Below the pieces are notes generated by a model. That model ran no database searches. It had not been told where the DNA came from and saw only the letters and a list, made by a program, of their open reading frames with translations. This document shows positions 35,306 to 43,614 of a DNA stretch of 64,000 nucleotides, piece by piece. The number at the start of each line of letters is the position of its first letter. Position 1 is the first letter of the stretch. The stretch covers positions 48,048 through 112,047 of the forward strand of contig CAZSMX010000002.1 in NCBI GenBank assembly GCA_964608325.1. The letters run 5' to 3'. Both the position numbers and the translations under genes were made by a program. Source of the DNA: CAZRVH01 sp964608325. Lineage in GTDB: Bacteria > Patescibacteriota > Gracilibacteria > Peribacterales > Peribacteraceae.

Positions 35306-35386
35306 ATGGTCAAAACAGCCGTCATCGCAGTCTGGGTGCTCACGTTGCTCCAGGTTTCATCGCTCGCTTCCCACTATTTCATCTGA
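35306..35386 (+). CDS. Possible 26-aa membrane micro-protein
   Basis: A short plus-strand frame between two minus-strand genes encodes MVKTAVIAVWVLTLLQVSSLASHYFI, a single membrane helix. It has no Shine-Dalgarno site; a TACAAG hexamer lies 9 nt upstream, consistent with the leaderless pattern elsewhere. Chance is a real alternative. Confidence 0.2.
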   Translation: MVKTAVIAVWVLTLLQVSSLASHYFI

Positions 35387-35401
35387 GCGTGGACGCGTCC
35401 G

Positions 35402-37178
35402 TCAATTTGAAACGTTCGGGAGGTTTTCGGGGATTTCGTAGATGAACGGCCTATCGGGATACAGTTCCATCAGGGCATTCGAGAGCTCCTCCACGTCGGA
35501 CCTGTAGTAATTCCTCACGCGGCGATAAATCGTGACCTTCGTATCCTTGCCCAGGGAAAACTCGCCGGGCACTTTCTCAAACGAACGGGCGATACCCGTG
35601 CCGTTCAAAAGCATCTGCGCGGGAAGGATCGCGATCTGCTGTTCGTCCGGGACGAGCGGGGCCGTCGGGTCCCCGACGACGACGATGGTTGCTTCGAATA
35701 GCTTTGTCGGGAAGCCGTCCCTTTTGTCGACGTCCAAAGTATTCATGATCTTGCTTCCGATGTTGTTCTTCCTGTCGAAAGTGAAGTACGCGTTTTTGAC
35801 CATGGAGTAATTCAATGCAGGCGAACTGACGAGGAAATAGACCTTGTCCTTCGGGCCCGTGACTTTTTCGAGTGCGCCGATCATCGCCAGGAACTGCTCC
35901 ATGTCCGTGCGGAAGCGTGGATAGAAATGGCTGCCCAACCCCATGTTTTTGCCGAAAACCTTGATGTACGACGGATGATTTCCGAGCGCGGGGTAAAAAG
36001 TCCATTGGAAATTTCCGATACAGAAGGCTATGTAGGCCAAAAGCAGTAATGCTTGTAGGACGCGAAACCTGGCATAGTGCACGACCGTCGAAACAAAGAA
36101 TGCACATCCCAGAAGCATCGTCAGCATCAGGAAGTAATAATGCGTGGGGTTATAAATCTGCGGGAAAAACATCGTGTAGGCGACTGTCCATTGTACAAGA
36201 AGGAATATTGCGAAGCGCCGCGTCGAAGCGTTGATAAGCATCGCCAACAGCCCTCCGGCGCAAATACAGCTCTGTATGTATCCGAACTGCAGGATTATGT
36301 TGTGCACCCCCCCTCAGCAGGGTGAGGTTCTTGATCGTGAATGCGGCGTAAATATCGTCGTAGTTGGTGGTGAGGGCGCGGATCATGAGCGGCGTCAGCA
36401 GCGCGAAGCACAAACCCGCTAGCACAAGCCCCATGTAGAGGCATCTGAGAGCGAATTTCCTTGTTTCGGGCCTCCTGTCTGGGTGCAACCAGTATGTTAT
36501 TGCGCAATCAACGAACATCGCGACGAAGAATCCCGCTATCCAATACATAAACCAGCGTCTCAGTATGAAAAGGATCAGGAACAGAAAAGACATCCCGAGT
36601 ATCTTCTTCCATGTCATTTCCTGCGGCGTGACGAAAAAATACAGGATCAGAATCGCCGACATCAAAAACAGCCCGAATACCAGGGGCACTCCGTTAAGCA
36701 CAGGGATCCAGAATTGCGGGAAAAAGCACAATGTGGCGAGTGCGATGAACGCATGCAGAAACCAGCCTTTCTGTATCCCCGCGTTCCTCAGCACGTACGC
36801 GTTCAACGCGACGAACATCATGCCGACAGGGATAACAAGCACGTTCACGATACCCATTACGAGGGAGATGCGGTCATGCCCGAAGAGGAGCGACCACGGA
36901 AGCAGGAACAGCAGGACGGAGTAGTTGTAATCGCTGTTGCGGCTCGTCATCATAATTTCGTTCAGCGGTGCCAACGGATTCGTCAGGAGCTTTGAACCCA
37001 GTCTTTCGAAGGTTATCCAGTAAAAACTCGCGTCGAAGGAAAAGATAATTTTTCCTTCCTCCTCCATCGCGAAGGAGTACACGAAGAGATTGCAAAATAA
37101 TGCGAACAACGCGAACAGCGCGACGTACGCCAATAGTTTTTTCCGATTGCTGAAGAGCGAAGAAAGCATGGAATTCAT
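35402..37178 (-). pseudogene. Polytopic membrane protein gene with a frameshift in a G7 tract
   Basis: Two overlapping frames together make one protein. The 5' frame (from ATG 37178) encodes eight or nine membrane helices and reads LTLLRGGAQHNP before losing sense. The 3' frame picks up as VHNIILQFGYIQSCICAGGLLAML, more helices and an outer domain ending at 35402. The switch falls at C7 on the plus strand (36307-36313), G7 in the coding strand; with six Gs the frame is continuous at about 591 aa. It is a sequencing or assembly error, a phase-variable tract or a real pseudogene. The product would be a GT-C-like or related glycan protein. The start overlaps the GT2 stop by one base. Confidence 0.75.
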
Positions 37179-38143
37179 TACGAAAGCACGTTTTTCTCCT
37201 CGGCGTTCGCCAGGAGAACGGAACTGTTTTTCTCGAAGATGATCGGATCGATTTCTTTTCCGATAAGCTCATTGAACAGCTTGCCCACGTAGTTGGAAAG
37301 CACTGTCAAAAACGTGAAAAGCAGGAAAAACATTATTGAAATCTGCAAAGAGGTGGTTGTCCATCCGTGCATGACGTCTTTCTTCATGAATGCGACTGCC
37401 AATACGTACATGGTGTATACGAGATTGATACCGCTCGCGAAGAGTCCGAGAAACGTCACCAGGGTCAGCGGGTAGACGGAGTTCGATTCGATCGTATCCG
37501 CAGCGGATTGCAGCTTCTTGATAAAGGTAAAATTCTGGTCGTTGCCGTGCTCCTTGGCGGTGTATTGCATTTCGGTTCTTTCCAGGCTGATGATGCGCGA
37601 GAAACACTCGCTGGTTTTTCCCTTCGTCAGGCTGTTCACGGATTTCCGGCTGAGGACCATGAACATTTCGAAATTTTTCGGCAGTATGAGGCCCATTGTC
37701 TTCTTGCAATACCAGTGGAAGAGGCGAGTGAGGGTTTTCAGCGCGAGTGATTTTTGCCTTGGGTTTTTCTGTATGCCGAGCACGACTCCTTTTTTATTCT
37801 GCATCGCGGCATCGAGAAGCTGGGGAACAGCGTCAATGGGATCTTCCTTCAGCGACATCACGCAGACAAAATCGCCGATCGCGCTGCGCAGGCCCATGGT
37901 GATAGCCGCTTCCTTCCCAAGATGCCTGCCCAGGCGCAGGTAACGCACGCACTTTACGTCGTTTAGCAACGCATCGATAATCGTCGTCGTATCGTCCGTG
38001 GATGCATCATCGATTAGCAAAATTTCGAAGTTTTCGTACTTCTCATCGAGCTTGTCCGCCAGTTGCGGAATTATTTCGCGAATGACGTTGCTTTGGTTGT
38101 GAACCGGCGCGACGACAGAGATGACATAATCAAGTTTATCCAT
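37178..38143 (-). CDS. GT2-like membrane protein lacking the DxD motif
   Basis: The 321-aa protein matches the ArnC/DPM layout. It has an N-terminal GT-A domain (YVISVVAPVHNQSNVIREIIPQL, LLIDDASTDDT, GRHLGKEAAITMGLRSAIGDF) and two C-terminal membrane helices (PLTLVTFLGLFASGINLVYTMYVL and LQISIMFFLLFTFLTVL). Where relatives have the metal-binding DxD followed by L-x-D-P, it reads MSLKEDP, so both Asp residues are lost. It may be inactive, use another metal ligand, or act as a partner protein. It lies 5 nt downstream of the FAD oxidoreductase and overlaps the next gene by one base. Confidence 0.75.
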   Translation of the reverse strand: MDKLDYVISVVAPVHNQSNVIREIIPQLADKLDEKYENFEILLIDDASTDDTTTIIDALLNDVKCVRYLRLGRHLGKEAAITMGLRSAIGDFVCVMSLKEDPIDAVPQLLDAAMQNKKGVVLGIQKNPRQKSLALKTLTRLFHWYCKKTMGLILPKNFEMFMVLSRKSVNSLTKGKTSECFSRIISLERTEMQYTAKEHGNDQNFTFIKKLQSAADTIESNSVYPLTLVTFLGLFASGINLVYTMYVLAVAFMKKDVMHGWTTTSLQISIMFFLLFTFLTVLSNYVGKLFNELIGKEIDPIIFEKNSSVLLANAEEKNVLS

Positions 38144-38148
38144 GGGGT

Positions 38149-39279
38149 TTATGTGTATGTGGAGCGGTTTGGATATGCGTCAGAGAGTATGTCCAGTATA
38201 TCATAAATATTGTCCATTTTGCCACCCATAATGCAATGAAGCCCTTTTAAGCCGCAATTTGGCAGGTATAGAATCGGCCGTCCTTTGTCCTTTTCACTCG
38301 TGACAAGGGTGGTCTTAATTTCCCATAGCGAACCTTCGTAGGTGGCGCCCTCGATGGAGGGGAAATACCTTTTGATATCCGAGACCATTTTGGGGTAATT
38401 GCTTTCTTTCGCGGCGACGTCGAAGTACTCGTACGGATCCGTGTATTCGTATCCTCGGTTGATCCAATGGGAGTGCGGCGTATACCGAACATGGCTGACG
38501 GTATGCAGTCCGGGCCGCGAAGGGAACGGCATGAACGAGAAAAATGGCCCTGCCATCACCGTCATGCCAACTTCCTGCAGAGCCGGTGGCATTTTCACCA
38601 AGGCCATTTCCGTCAATTCATACTTTAAGGGAATCAGGGGCAGGTTGGATTCGTGCAAGAGCCTGTTTATCTGGGCATATGTGCAGTTGAAGGCCTCTTT
38701 TGCTTCGATGGTGAGCGGACCCTTGTCCGACATGCATTCTACGGACAAGCCCTGCTCGGTTGGCACCACTTTTTTGGCTTCCGTTCGAAGGTAGACGGGG
38801 ATTTTGGCTTCCTCGATCTGGCGTCGCAGATGTTCCCGTATGGACGATGCATCGAATGCATATTCCTGCACTTCGAATACCTCCTCGATCGTGTCGGGGT
38901 TGAGCTTTTGACGGATGTGGTCGGGCCCTTTTTTGATAGGCGCGCCGATGCGCTGGCAGAAGGTTTCGAATTGTTCGGCCGAGACGTCCGATCGGGCTTT
39001 TGCGATTGCGTAGTATTTCGTAAAATCGCTGTCGATGCAGGAGGAGTATTCCTTGATGAAACGCGGGAAGTTCATGCGCGAACGCAAGGCTGTCGTGATG
39101 TTCATCGGGTAATGATAGCCGTTGTGAACGCGCGCCTGGTTATTGTAACTCGCGCGGGTGAGAAGATCGGCTCCGCTTTCCACTAAAACAACGTCGTATC
39201 CCTTTGCTTTTAATTGCAGTGCGATGTTGCAACCGTAGAAACCTGCGCCGACGACTGCGATATCGAATGTTTGTTTCAT
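38149..39279 (-). CDS. FAD-dependent oxidoreductase (DAO/glycine-oxidase type)
   Basis: The 376-aa protein has an intact FAD-binding motif, DIAVVGAGFYGCNIALQLKAKGYDVVLVESG, with GxGxxG and the terminal Glu, then TRASYNNQARVHNGYHYP typical of DAO-family proteins found in polysaccharide loci. The C-terminal region has PNCGLKGLHCIMGGKMDNI in place of the usual GGK-FT motif. It is predicted to be cytoplasmic and to oxidise an amino- or hydroxy-sugar, inferred from context. A TATAAT ends 7 nt before ATG 39279, pointing to a leaderless first cistron of the long operon. Confidence 0.8.
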   Translation of the reverse strand: MKQTFDIAVVGAGFYGCNIALQLKAKGYDVVLVESGADLLTRASYNNQARVHNGYHYPMNITTALRSRMNFPRFIKEYSSCIDSDFTKYYAIAKARSDVSAEQFETFCQRIGAPIKKGPDHIRQKLNPDTIEEVFEVQEYAFDASSIREHLRRQIEEAKIPVYLRTEAKKVVPTEQGLSVECMSDKGPLTIEAKEAFNCTYAQINRLLHESNLPLIPLKYELTEMALVKMPPALQEVGMTVMAGPFFSFMPFPSRPGLHTVSHVRYTPHSHWINRGYEYTDPYEYFDVAAKESNYPKMVSDIKRYFPSIEGATYEGSLWEIKTTLVTSEKDKGRPILYLPNCGLKGLHCIMGGKMDNIYDILDILSDAYPNRSTYT

Positions 39280-39286
39280 TCCTCTC

Positions 39287-39292
39287 ATTATA
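39287..39292 (-). promoter_or_regulatory. -10 element of the polysaccharide operon (leaderless type)
   Basis: A perfect minus-strand TATAAT lies 7 nt before ATG 39279. A possible ATG overlapping the hexamer (39288) is unlikely to be used. No clear -35 is seen. It is divergent from the promoter at 39328. Confidence 0.5.
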
Positions 39293-39327
39293 TCAAAAAA
39301 GCGTGCTTTTAGCTATGCAGAGGTTGT

Positions 39328-39356
39328 TTGATTATTTTTGTGTAAAATGTTATAAT
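39328..39356 (+). promoter_or_regulatory. Sigma-70-type promoter for the GT2 gene at 39372
   Basis: TTGATT (39328-39333), a 17-nt spacer and TATAAT (39351-39356) leave a leader of only about 9 nt before the ATG. Confidence 0.75.
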
Positions 39357-39371
39357 ACATAGAAGATTCCC

Positions 39372-40112
39372 ATGCACACACAATCCCTTTCCATCGTGCT
39401 TCCTTGCTTCAATGAAGAGGGTATTATTCCCGCTACGATCGCCGATGCGCAGAAGTGGCTGCTCGCTTCGGGAATGGATGGAGAGATAGTGGTAGTGGAT
39501 GACGGTTCGACAGACGGAACATCCAAGCTTTTGGACAGTCTTGCGCGTGTTATTCCCATTTTGAAAATTGTCCGTCATCCCATCAATAAGGGGTACGGAA
39601 GCGCGATCAGAAGCGGATGCGATGCGGCCACAAAAGAGCTTATTGCGTTCATGGATAGCGACGGGCAATTCGCTGCCGCTGAGCTTACGGCTTTTTTGCC
39701 GCTTTTCCCCGAATTCGACCTTGTATCCGGTATCAGGACGAAGAGGGCCGATCCATTTTTCCGGGGGTTGAATTCAAAGATCTATAGGGCGGCCATAAAT
39801 TGTTTTTTCGGAATGAAAGTGGTGGATCTTGAATGTGGCATGAAGGCTTTCAAAAGAGAAATCTGGCCGCACATTCGTCCTATCTATGCTACCGGGGCAT
39901 TCTTCGACGCCGAGCTTTTTTTCAATATGAAAAAAAATGATTTCCGATTCGCGGAGGTGCCGGTTCGTCATTTGCCGCGTACTGTCGGAAAGCCCACAGG
40001 TGCCAAATTGAGAGTGATTCTGAAAACTTTCGGGGATCTTCTGCGTCTCGTCGTACATGACGGCAACAGTAGATTCCTGTTTTTCCCGATCTACAGGGGG
40101 GTGAAGATTTGA
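39372..40112 (+). CDS. GT2 glycosyltransferase, dolichyl-phosphate-mannose-synthase type
   Basis: The 246-aa protein has the GT-A motifs LSIVLPCFNEEGIIPATI, VVVDDGSTDGTS, NKGYGSAIRSGCDAAT and the DxD in FMDSDGQF, then VDLECGMKAFKREIWP and RHLPRTVGKPTG. It lacks the C-terminal membrane helices seen in ArnC types. It should charge a polyprenyl phosphate with a sugar for the GT-C enzymes encoded divergently. A strong promoter precedes it with a very short leader. Confidence 0.88.
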   Translation: MHTQSLSIVLPCFNEEGIIPATIADAQKWLLASGMDGEIVVVDDGSTDGTSKLLDSLARVIPILKIVRHPINKGYGSAIRSGCDAATKELIAFMDSDGQFAAAELTAFLPLFPEFDLVSGIRTKRADPFFRGLNSKIYRAAINCFFGMKVVDLECGMKAFKREIWPHIRPIYATGAFFDAELFFNMKKNDFRFAEVPVRHLPRTVGKPTGAKLRVILKTFGDLLRLVVHDGNSRFLFFPIYRGVKI

Positions 40113-40240
40113 GCGTTGTAGCACCTATAAGCGATACATACGTCATTTTACATTGCGTTACTTTGCATTACTCCGACTATATCGATCGTCATGCTTCCAT
40201 CTCCCCGATGAATATTTGAAGTGTGTTAAGATCTTGGCCT

Positions 40241-40984
40241 ATGAAGCACATAACGTCCCCGGAGCTTGAGAGACACCGCACTGAAGAGTTCCACGGCCAT
40301 GCGCTGGGATCTTCCATCCGCGAAATAGTCTACGGAGGCAACGACGGCATCGTCACCACCTTCGCCGTGGTCGCCGGCACCGTCGGTGCGGATCTTCCGT
40401 CGTCGATCGTCATCGTCCTCGGACTTGCCAACCTGATAGCGGACGGCTTATCCATGGCGACGGGGGCATACCTGTCCGAACGGTCGGATCAGGCGCAGTG
40501 GAACCGCATTCGAAAAGAGGAAATGGCCGAAATCGAGAGCCATCCGGACATGGAACGCGCGGAAGTACGCGAATATATCGAGACATTCGGCTTCAAGGGG
40601 GCGGATTTGGATCATGCCGTGGATGTCGTGACCTCCGACAAGAAAAACTGGGTGGAAGTCATGATGATCGCGGAGCACGGACACGCGGGGGATGCCAATT
40701 CGAAGCCGTTCCTGGATGCCGTCATGACATTCGTGTCTTTCGTGCTCTTCGGGTCCATCCCGCTGCTTCCTTACATGTTGGGCATCCACGAAGCGAGTCG
40801 CTTTTCCACTGCCATCGTTGGAACCTTCGCCGCCCTTATCCTCCTTGGATTCGCACGCAGTTACGTCACGCGCGAGAAGCTCTACAAAGGGCCTCTCGAA
40901 ATCGTGTTCGTCGGAGCGATCGGCGCATTCGCCGCCTATGGCATCGGCATGTTATTCCGCTCGGCGGTCGGGGTTGCCCTGTAA
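40241..40984 (+). CDS. VIT1/CCC1-family metal transporter
   Basis: The 247-aa membrane protein matches the VIT1/CCC1/Nodulin-21 family, which moves Fe2+ or Mn2+. GSSIREIVYGGNDGIVTTFAVVAG forms the first helix, ADGLSMATGAYLSERSDQ the second, a long acidic cytoplasmic segment (EEMAEIESHPDMERAEVREY) follows, and the last three helices are DAVMTFVSFVLFGSIPLLPYM onward. ATG 40241 is chosen because a TAAGAT hexamer lies 8 nt upstream and the earlier in-frame start adds only six residues. A weak hairpin with a T-run follows the stop. Confidence 0.88.
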   Translation: MKHITSPELERHRTEEFHGHALGSSIREIVYGGNDGIVTTFAVVAGTVGADLPSSIVIVLGLANLIADGLSMATGAYLSERSDQAQWNRIRKEEMAEIESHPDMERAEVREYIETFGFKGADLDHAVDVVTSDKKNWVEVMMIAEHGHAGDANSKPFLDAVMTFVSFVLFGSIPLLPYMLGIHEASRFSTAIVGTFAALILLGFARSYVTREKLYKGPLEIVFVGAIGAFAAYGIGMLFRSAVGVAL

Positions 40985-41036
40985 GCCATATCCGGCTTTT
41001 TGATCATTGGGGCTGTATGTCCAGAGGCTGCAGGAT

Positions 41037-41136
41037 NNNNNNNNNNNNNNNNNNNNNNNNNNNNNNNNNNNNNNNNNNNNNNNNNNNNNNNNNNNNNNNN
41101 NNNNNNNNNNNNNNNNNNNNNNNNNNNNNNNNNNNN
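41037..41136. other. Assembly gap (100 N)
   Basis: A fixed spacer inside the VOC-family gene. The flanks are not duplicated, so the real missing length is unknown. Confidence 0.9.
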
Positions 41137-41263
41137 CCATCACGTAGTTTCCCATCTCCGGACCCAGCTGATTGAGCTGCCATCCGAACGCATCGCCGTA
41201 GAATTTCTTCATGCGTTCCATATCGGTGCCTGGGAGTTCGAAGTGGACGACGGGATTCATCAT
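41137..41263 (-). CDS. VOC-family (glyoxalase/bleomycin-resistance-like) protein, N-terminal part
   Basis: Some 42 residues survive before the gap: MMNPVVHFELPGTDMERMKKFYGDAFGW and QLNQLGPEMGNYVM. This is the first beta-alpha-beta unit of a vicinal oxygen chelate protein, with the metal-ligand His in VVHFELP. The rest lies in the gap at 41037-41136 and just beyond; two frames are open after the gap (one reading SLWTYSPNDQ, one ILQPLDIQPQ then stop), so the true C-terminus cannot be decided. The function in this large family is unknown. Confidence 0.75.
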
Positions 41264-41335
41264 GCGGGGGAGGGGGCAGGGGGTGGGTGAAGTGTATGGC
41301 GAAAGGAACCGAGGGGCAATTTCGGTTGGAGTTCT

Positions 41336-41851
41336 TTATGGGAGCTTTTCGGAACTGATGAAGTTTCGTACCGCGACGGCGTCTTCCTTATCAATGGCGT
41401 GACCATTGATCGATCTGTTCAGCCTTTCTTTATAAGCGATGAGCTCATGGGGATTGATCACGGGTACTTGTATACCCATGACTTCCCGTATCACGCGCTT
41501 TTCCAAATTGCTGGGAATTTTCACCCAGACGTTTGCTGCCTTGTCGTAGATGCGTACGTCATCCATGCCAGAAAGGTCGATTGACTGGCCATTGCGGCTA
41601 AGGGTCATGAGGAGCAAATCCCAATCGGCATCCACGTATCGTGCGAGCCTATGCGTGACGAACGGTAGTACATCCTCCATTATTACGGGAAAAAATTCGT
41701 TTGGTATATCGATATCAATATCGTTCAGCGGCCGGTTGGCATTATAAGCCCTTGCCGCAAGGCCTCCCGAAACTTGAAAGGGGATTTGATGCTTCTGCAG
41801 AATTCCGATGATCCAGTTGAATGCCTCTTGTTGTATTGCGGTAAATTCCAT
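41336..41851 (-). CDS. Nucleotidyltransferase-fold protein
   Basis: The 171-aa protein has a Pol-beta-like nucleotidyltransferase signature: FQVSGGLAARAYNANRPLNDIDIDIP gives the G-G/S and D-x-D of the active site (residues about 27-50). NPHELIAYKERLNR and KEDAVAVRNFI near the end resemble the helical tail of MNT/AbiEii-like or MJ1435-like proteins. It may be a stand-alone enzyme or a toxin-antitoxin relic; no partner gene is seen. Its ATG begins 3 nt after the CCA of tRNA-Gly on the same strand, so its mRNA is probably released by tRNA 3' processing and is leaderless. Confidence 0.7.
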   Translation of the reverse strand: MEFTAIQQEAFNWIIGILQKHQIPFQVSGGLAARAYNANRPLNDIDIDIPNEFFPVIMEDVLPFVTHRLARYVDADWDLLLMTLSRNGQSIDLSGMDDVRIYDKAANVWVKIPSNLEKRVIREVMGIQVPVINPHELIAYKERLNRSINGHAIDKEDAVAVRNFISSEKLP

Positions 41852-41854
41852 TGT

Positions 41855-41928
41855 TGGAGCGGGTAGCGGGAATCGAACCCGCGTCCTCAGCTTGGAAGGC
41901 TGATGTACTACCATTGTACGATACCCGC
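41855..41928 (-). tRNA. tRNA-Gly (anticodon TCC), CCA encoded
   Basis: The acceptor stem GCGGGTA pairs with TACCCGC. The D arm is GTACAATGGTAGTAC, the anticodon arm TCAGC-CTTCCAA-GCTGA gives TCC, and the T arm is GCGGG-TTCGATT-CCCGC. The discriminator is T and CCA is encoded. Only 3 nt separate its 3' end from the next start codon. Confidence 0.95.
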
Positions 41929-42057
41929 TTGGACAGGCATGAAAGACAAACCTCCGGTTTTTCTTTCATGGGCTATCTTTTCGGCAAGGAGTGCCTCCAC
42001 TTCGCGCAAAGCGCTCGTTCGGCACGCTTGTTTAAAGAGCCCCGTTATTCTACGGAA

Positions 42058-42390
42058 TTACCGTTTGGCTGCAAGCTCGGCAAGCTTCTCATCGCTTATT
42101 TTGGCCCATGGATGGCAGGAAAGGAGGCGTTTGGCAGCCAAAATGCCTCCAATCATGGCTCCGCGCCGCCTCACTGCGTCGATCGCGTACATCGAGCAGG
42201 TGGGGGAATGGCGGCAATAGCCATAGGTCCACAGGTGCCTCAGGGGTCCGTGGTCGGGGGACAGCGTCAGCTGGTAGAGGCGTATTCCCAATATCAACGC
42301 GTGGCGCGGCAGGAGCCAGACATGTCTCAGCTGTGCCGGCAGTGAATGGCTTGTCATGAGTCGCAACGAATGATGTAAGAGATTGCGCAT
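42058..42390 (-). CDS. yidD: Membrane protein insertion efficiency factor YidD
   Basis: The 110-aa protein carries the YidD signature LILGIRLYQLTLSPDHGPLR, then YGYCRHSPTCSMYAIDAVRRRGAMIGGILAAKRLLSCHPW with the conserved Cys residues. YidD helps YidC-dependent membrane insertion. It is slightly longer than usual (about 70-90 aa) because of the N-terminal MRNLLHHSLRLMTSH, so a start at 42357 or 42354 is possible. The usual partners rnpA, yidC and rpmH are not adjacent here. Confidence 0.9.
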   Translation of the reverse strand: MRNLLHHSLRLMTSHSLPAQLRHVWLLPRHALILGIRLYQLTLSPDHGPLRHLWTYGYCRHSPTCSMYAIDAVRRRGAMIGGILAAKRLLSCHPWAKISDEKLAELAAKR

Positions 42391-42436
42391 ATGCGCGTCG
42401 GTCCGTACTGTTCAGTGTAACACTTCCCTCCATCCT

Positions 42437-42682
42437 ATGGTGTGGTCCACAGCGGATATCATGACGGCCCTGTACATCGCAGTCGCGGTGTTGCTCCTCA
42501 TCGTCTTGTATCACCTCATTTTCATCGTGGTATCGCTGCGCAAAGTGATGAAGCGCGTCGACAACGTCACGACGGAGATTGAAACGGTGATCCTCAAGCC
42601 CCTGTCCATGACGGACCAGGCGATCGAGTGGGTATCCGGTTTCCTGGAGGGAAAGAAGAAACACCACAAAAAGGAAGACTGA
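42437..42682 (+). CDS. Small single-pass membrane protein
   Basis: The 81-aa protein has one N-terminal membrane helix (ALYIAVAVLLLIVLYHLIFIVVSL), an amphipathic region (RKVMKRVDNVTTEIETVILKPLSMTDQAIEWVSGFLEG) and a basic end (KKKHHKKED). The layout resembles DUF948-like proteins, whose function is unknown. ATG 42437 is the likely start; ATG 42461 would keep the whole helix. Confidence 0.6.
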   Translation: MVWSTADIMTALYIAVAVLLLIVLYHLIFIVVSLRKVMKRVDNVTTEIETVILKPLSMTDQAIEWVSGFLEGKKKHHKKED

Positions 42683-42699
42683 TTCCGCCGGACAGTCTC

Positions 42700-43197
42700 T
42701 TACTGGATCGACTGCTTGTCCACGAATACGCGGACGAAGAGTCTCTTCAGCACGTCCAGCGACGTATCCCAAATGGCAGCCAGGAGTGAGTTCAAATGGC
42801 GGATCTGTCGGTAGAGGAGCGTGAGCTTATGCGCTCCGCCGGGCTGGCCGACGCGCGTGATCGTCTTCGCCTGCTTCCGCAGTTTCTTCACTTCCTCCTT
42901 GATGTGCTTTTCCAGCTCCTTCTGCATCGTCTTGGCAGGAGGAAGGTTGGCCATCGCCATGTCGCGTGCGGATGCGCCCTGCTGCTGCCCCGTCGTCGTC
43001 ACGGCCTTCTGCGTTCCGGAGCCGCCCGCCCATTGTTCGCCCGCGGTATCGGATGCGTGTTCCTTGATCTGATTAATCTGATCGACGAATTCACTGAGGC
43101 CTTCCACCTGTTCCAACTGGATTGCCTTCGACGGCTGAGAAACCGTTTCAGGGGATTTTTGTGTGTCGAGGCCGCGTTCTGGTGTAGCTGCTGCCAT
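42700..43197 (-). CDS. Hypothetical helical protein
   Basis: The 165-aa protein has a disordered Q/T/G/A-rich N-terminal half and a helical, basic C-terminal half (AKTMQKELEKHIKEEVKKLRKQAKTI, then LTLLYRQIRHLNSLLAAIWDTSLDVLKRLFVRVFVD). It has no signal peptide; the last segment is amphipathic and may bind membranes. ATG 43197 follows an AAGGAGG ribosome-binding site about 11 nt upstream, which argues against the longer frame. I do not recognise a family. Confidence 0.65.
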   Translation of the reverse strand: MAAATPERGLDTQKSPETVSQPSKAIQLEQVEGLSEFVDQINQIKEHASDTAGEQWAGGSGTQKAVTTTGQQQGASARDMAMANLPPAKTMQKELEKHIKEEVKKLRKQAKTITRVGQPGGAHKLTLLYRQIRHLNSLLAAIWDTSLDVLKRLFVRVFVDKQSIQ

Positions 43198-43281
43198 TTC
43201 TTCTATTATCCTCCTTTTTGCTTGAAAAATCAATGATATTTTGGCTTATGGATGCCTTTTGTGGCACCATACGGCGTATCT

Positions 43282-43614
43282 ATGACCACCGACACCATCT
43301 TCCATAAGATCCTCCGCAAGGAAATACCCGCGTCCGTCGTCCACGAGGACGAAGACGTGCTCGCGTTCAAGGACATCCATCCGCAGTCGCCGACGCACAT
43401 CCTCTTCATTCCGAAGCATTTCATCGAGTCCATCGCGCACGCGACGCCCGAGACGGCGTACATTCCGGGCATGCTGATCCTGAAGGCGCAGGCATTCGCC
43501 AAGGGGCACGGGATCGATGGGTACAAGCTCCAGTTCAACGTCGGCAAAGGGGGAGGGCAGGAGGTCCCGTACCTGCACCTGCACTTCCGCAGCGATCAGG
43601 CATTACGCGAGTAG
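43282..43614 (+). CDS. HIT-family nucleotide hydrolase (Hint-like)
   Basis: The 110-aa protein is a histidine-triad protein. DTIFHKILRKEIPASVVHEDEDVLAFKDIHPQSPTHILFIPK is the typical N-terminal part, and EVPYLHLHFRSD contains the HxHxH active-site triad. Hint proteins cleave AMP-lysine and related phosphoramidates in the cytoplasm. ATG 43282 gives the family-standard start. The 3' end overlaps the 3' end of the convergent HAD gene by 12 bases. Confidence 0.9.
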   Translation: MTTDTIFHKILRKEIPASVVHEDEDVLAFKDIHPQSPTHILFIPKHFIESIAHATPETAYIPGMLILKAQAFAKGHGIDGYKLQFNVGKGGGQEVPYLHLHFRSDQALRE

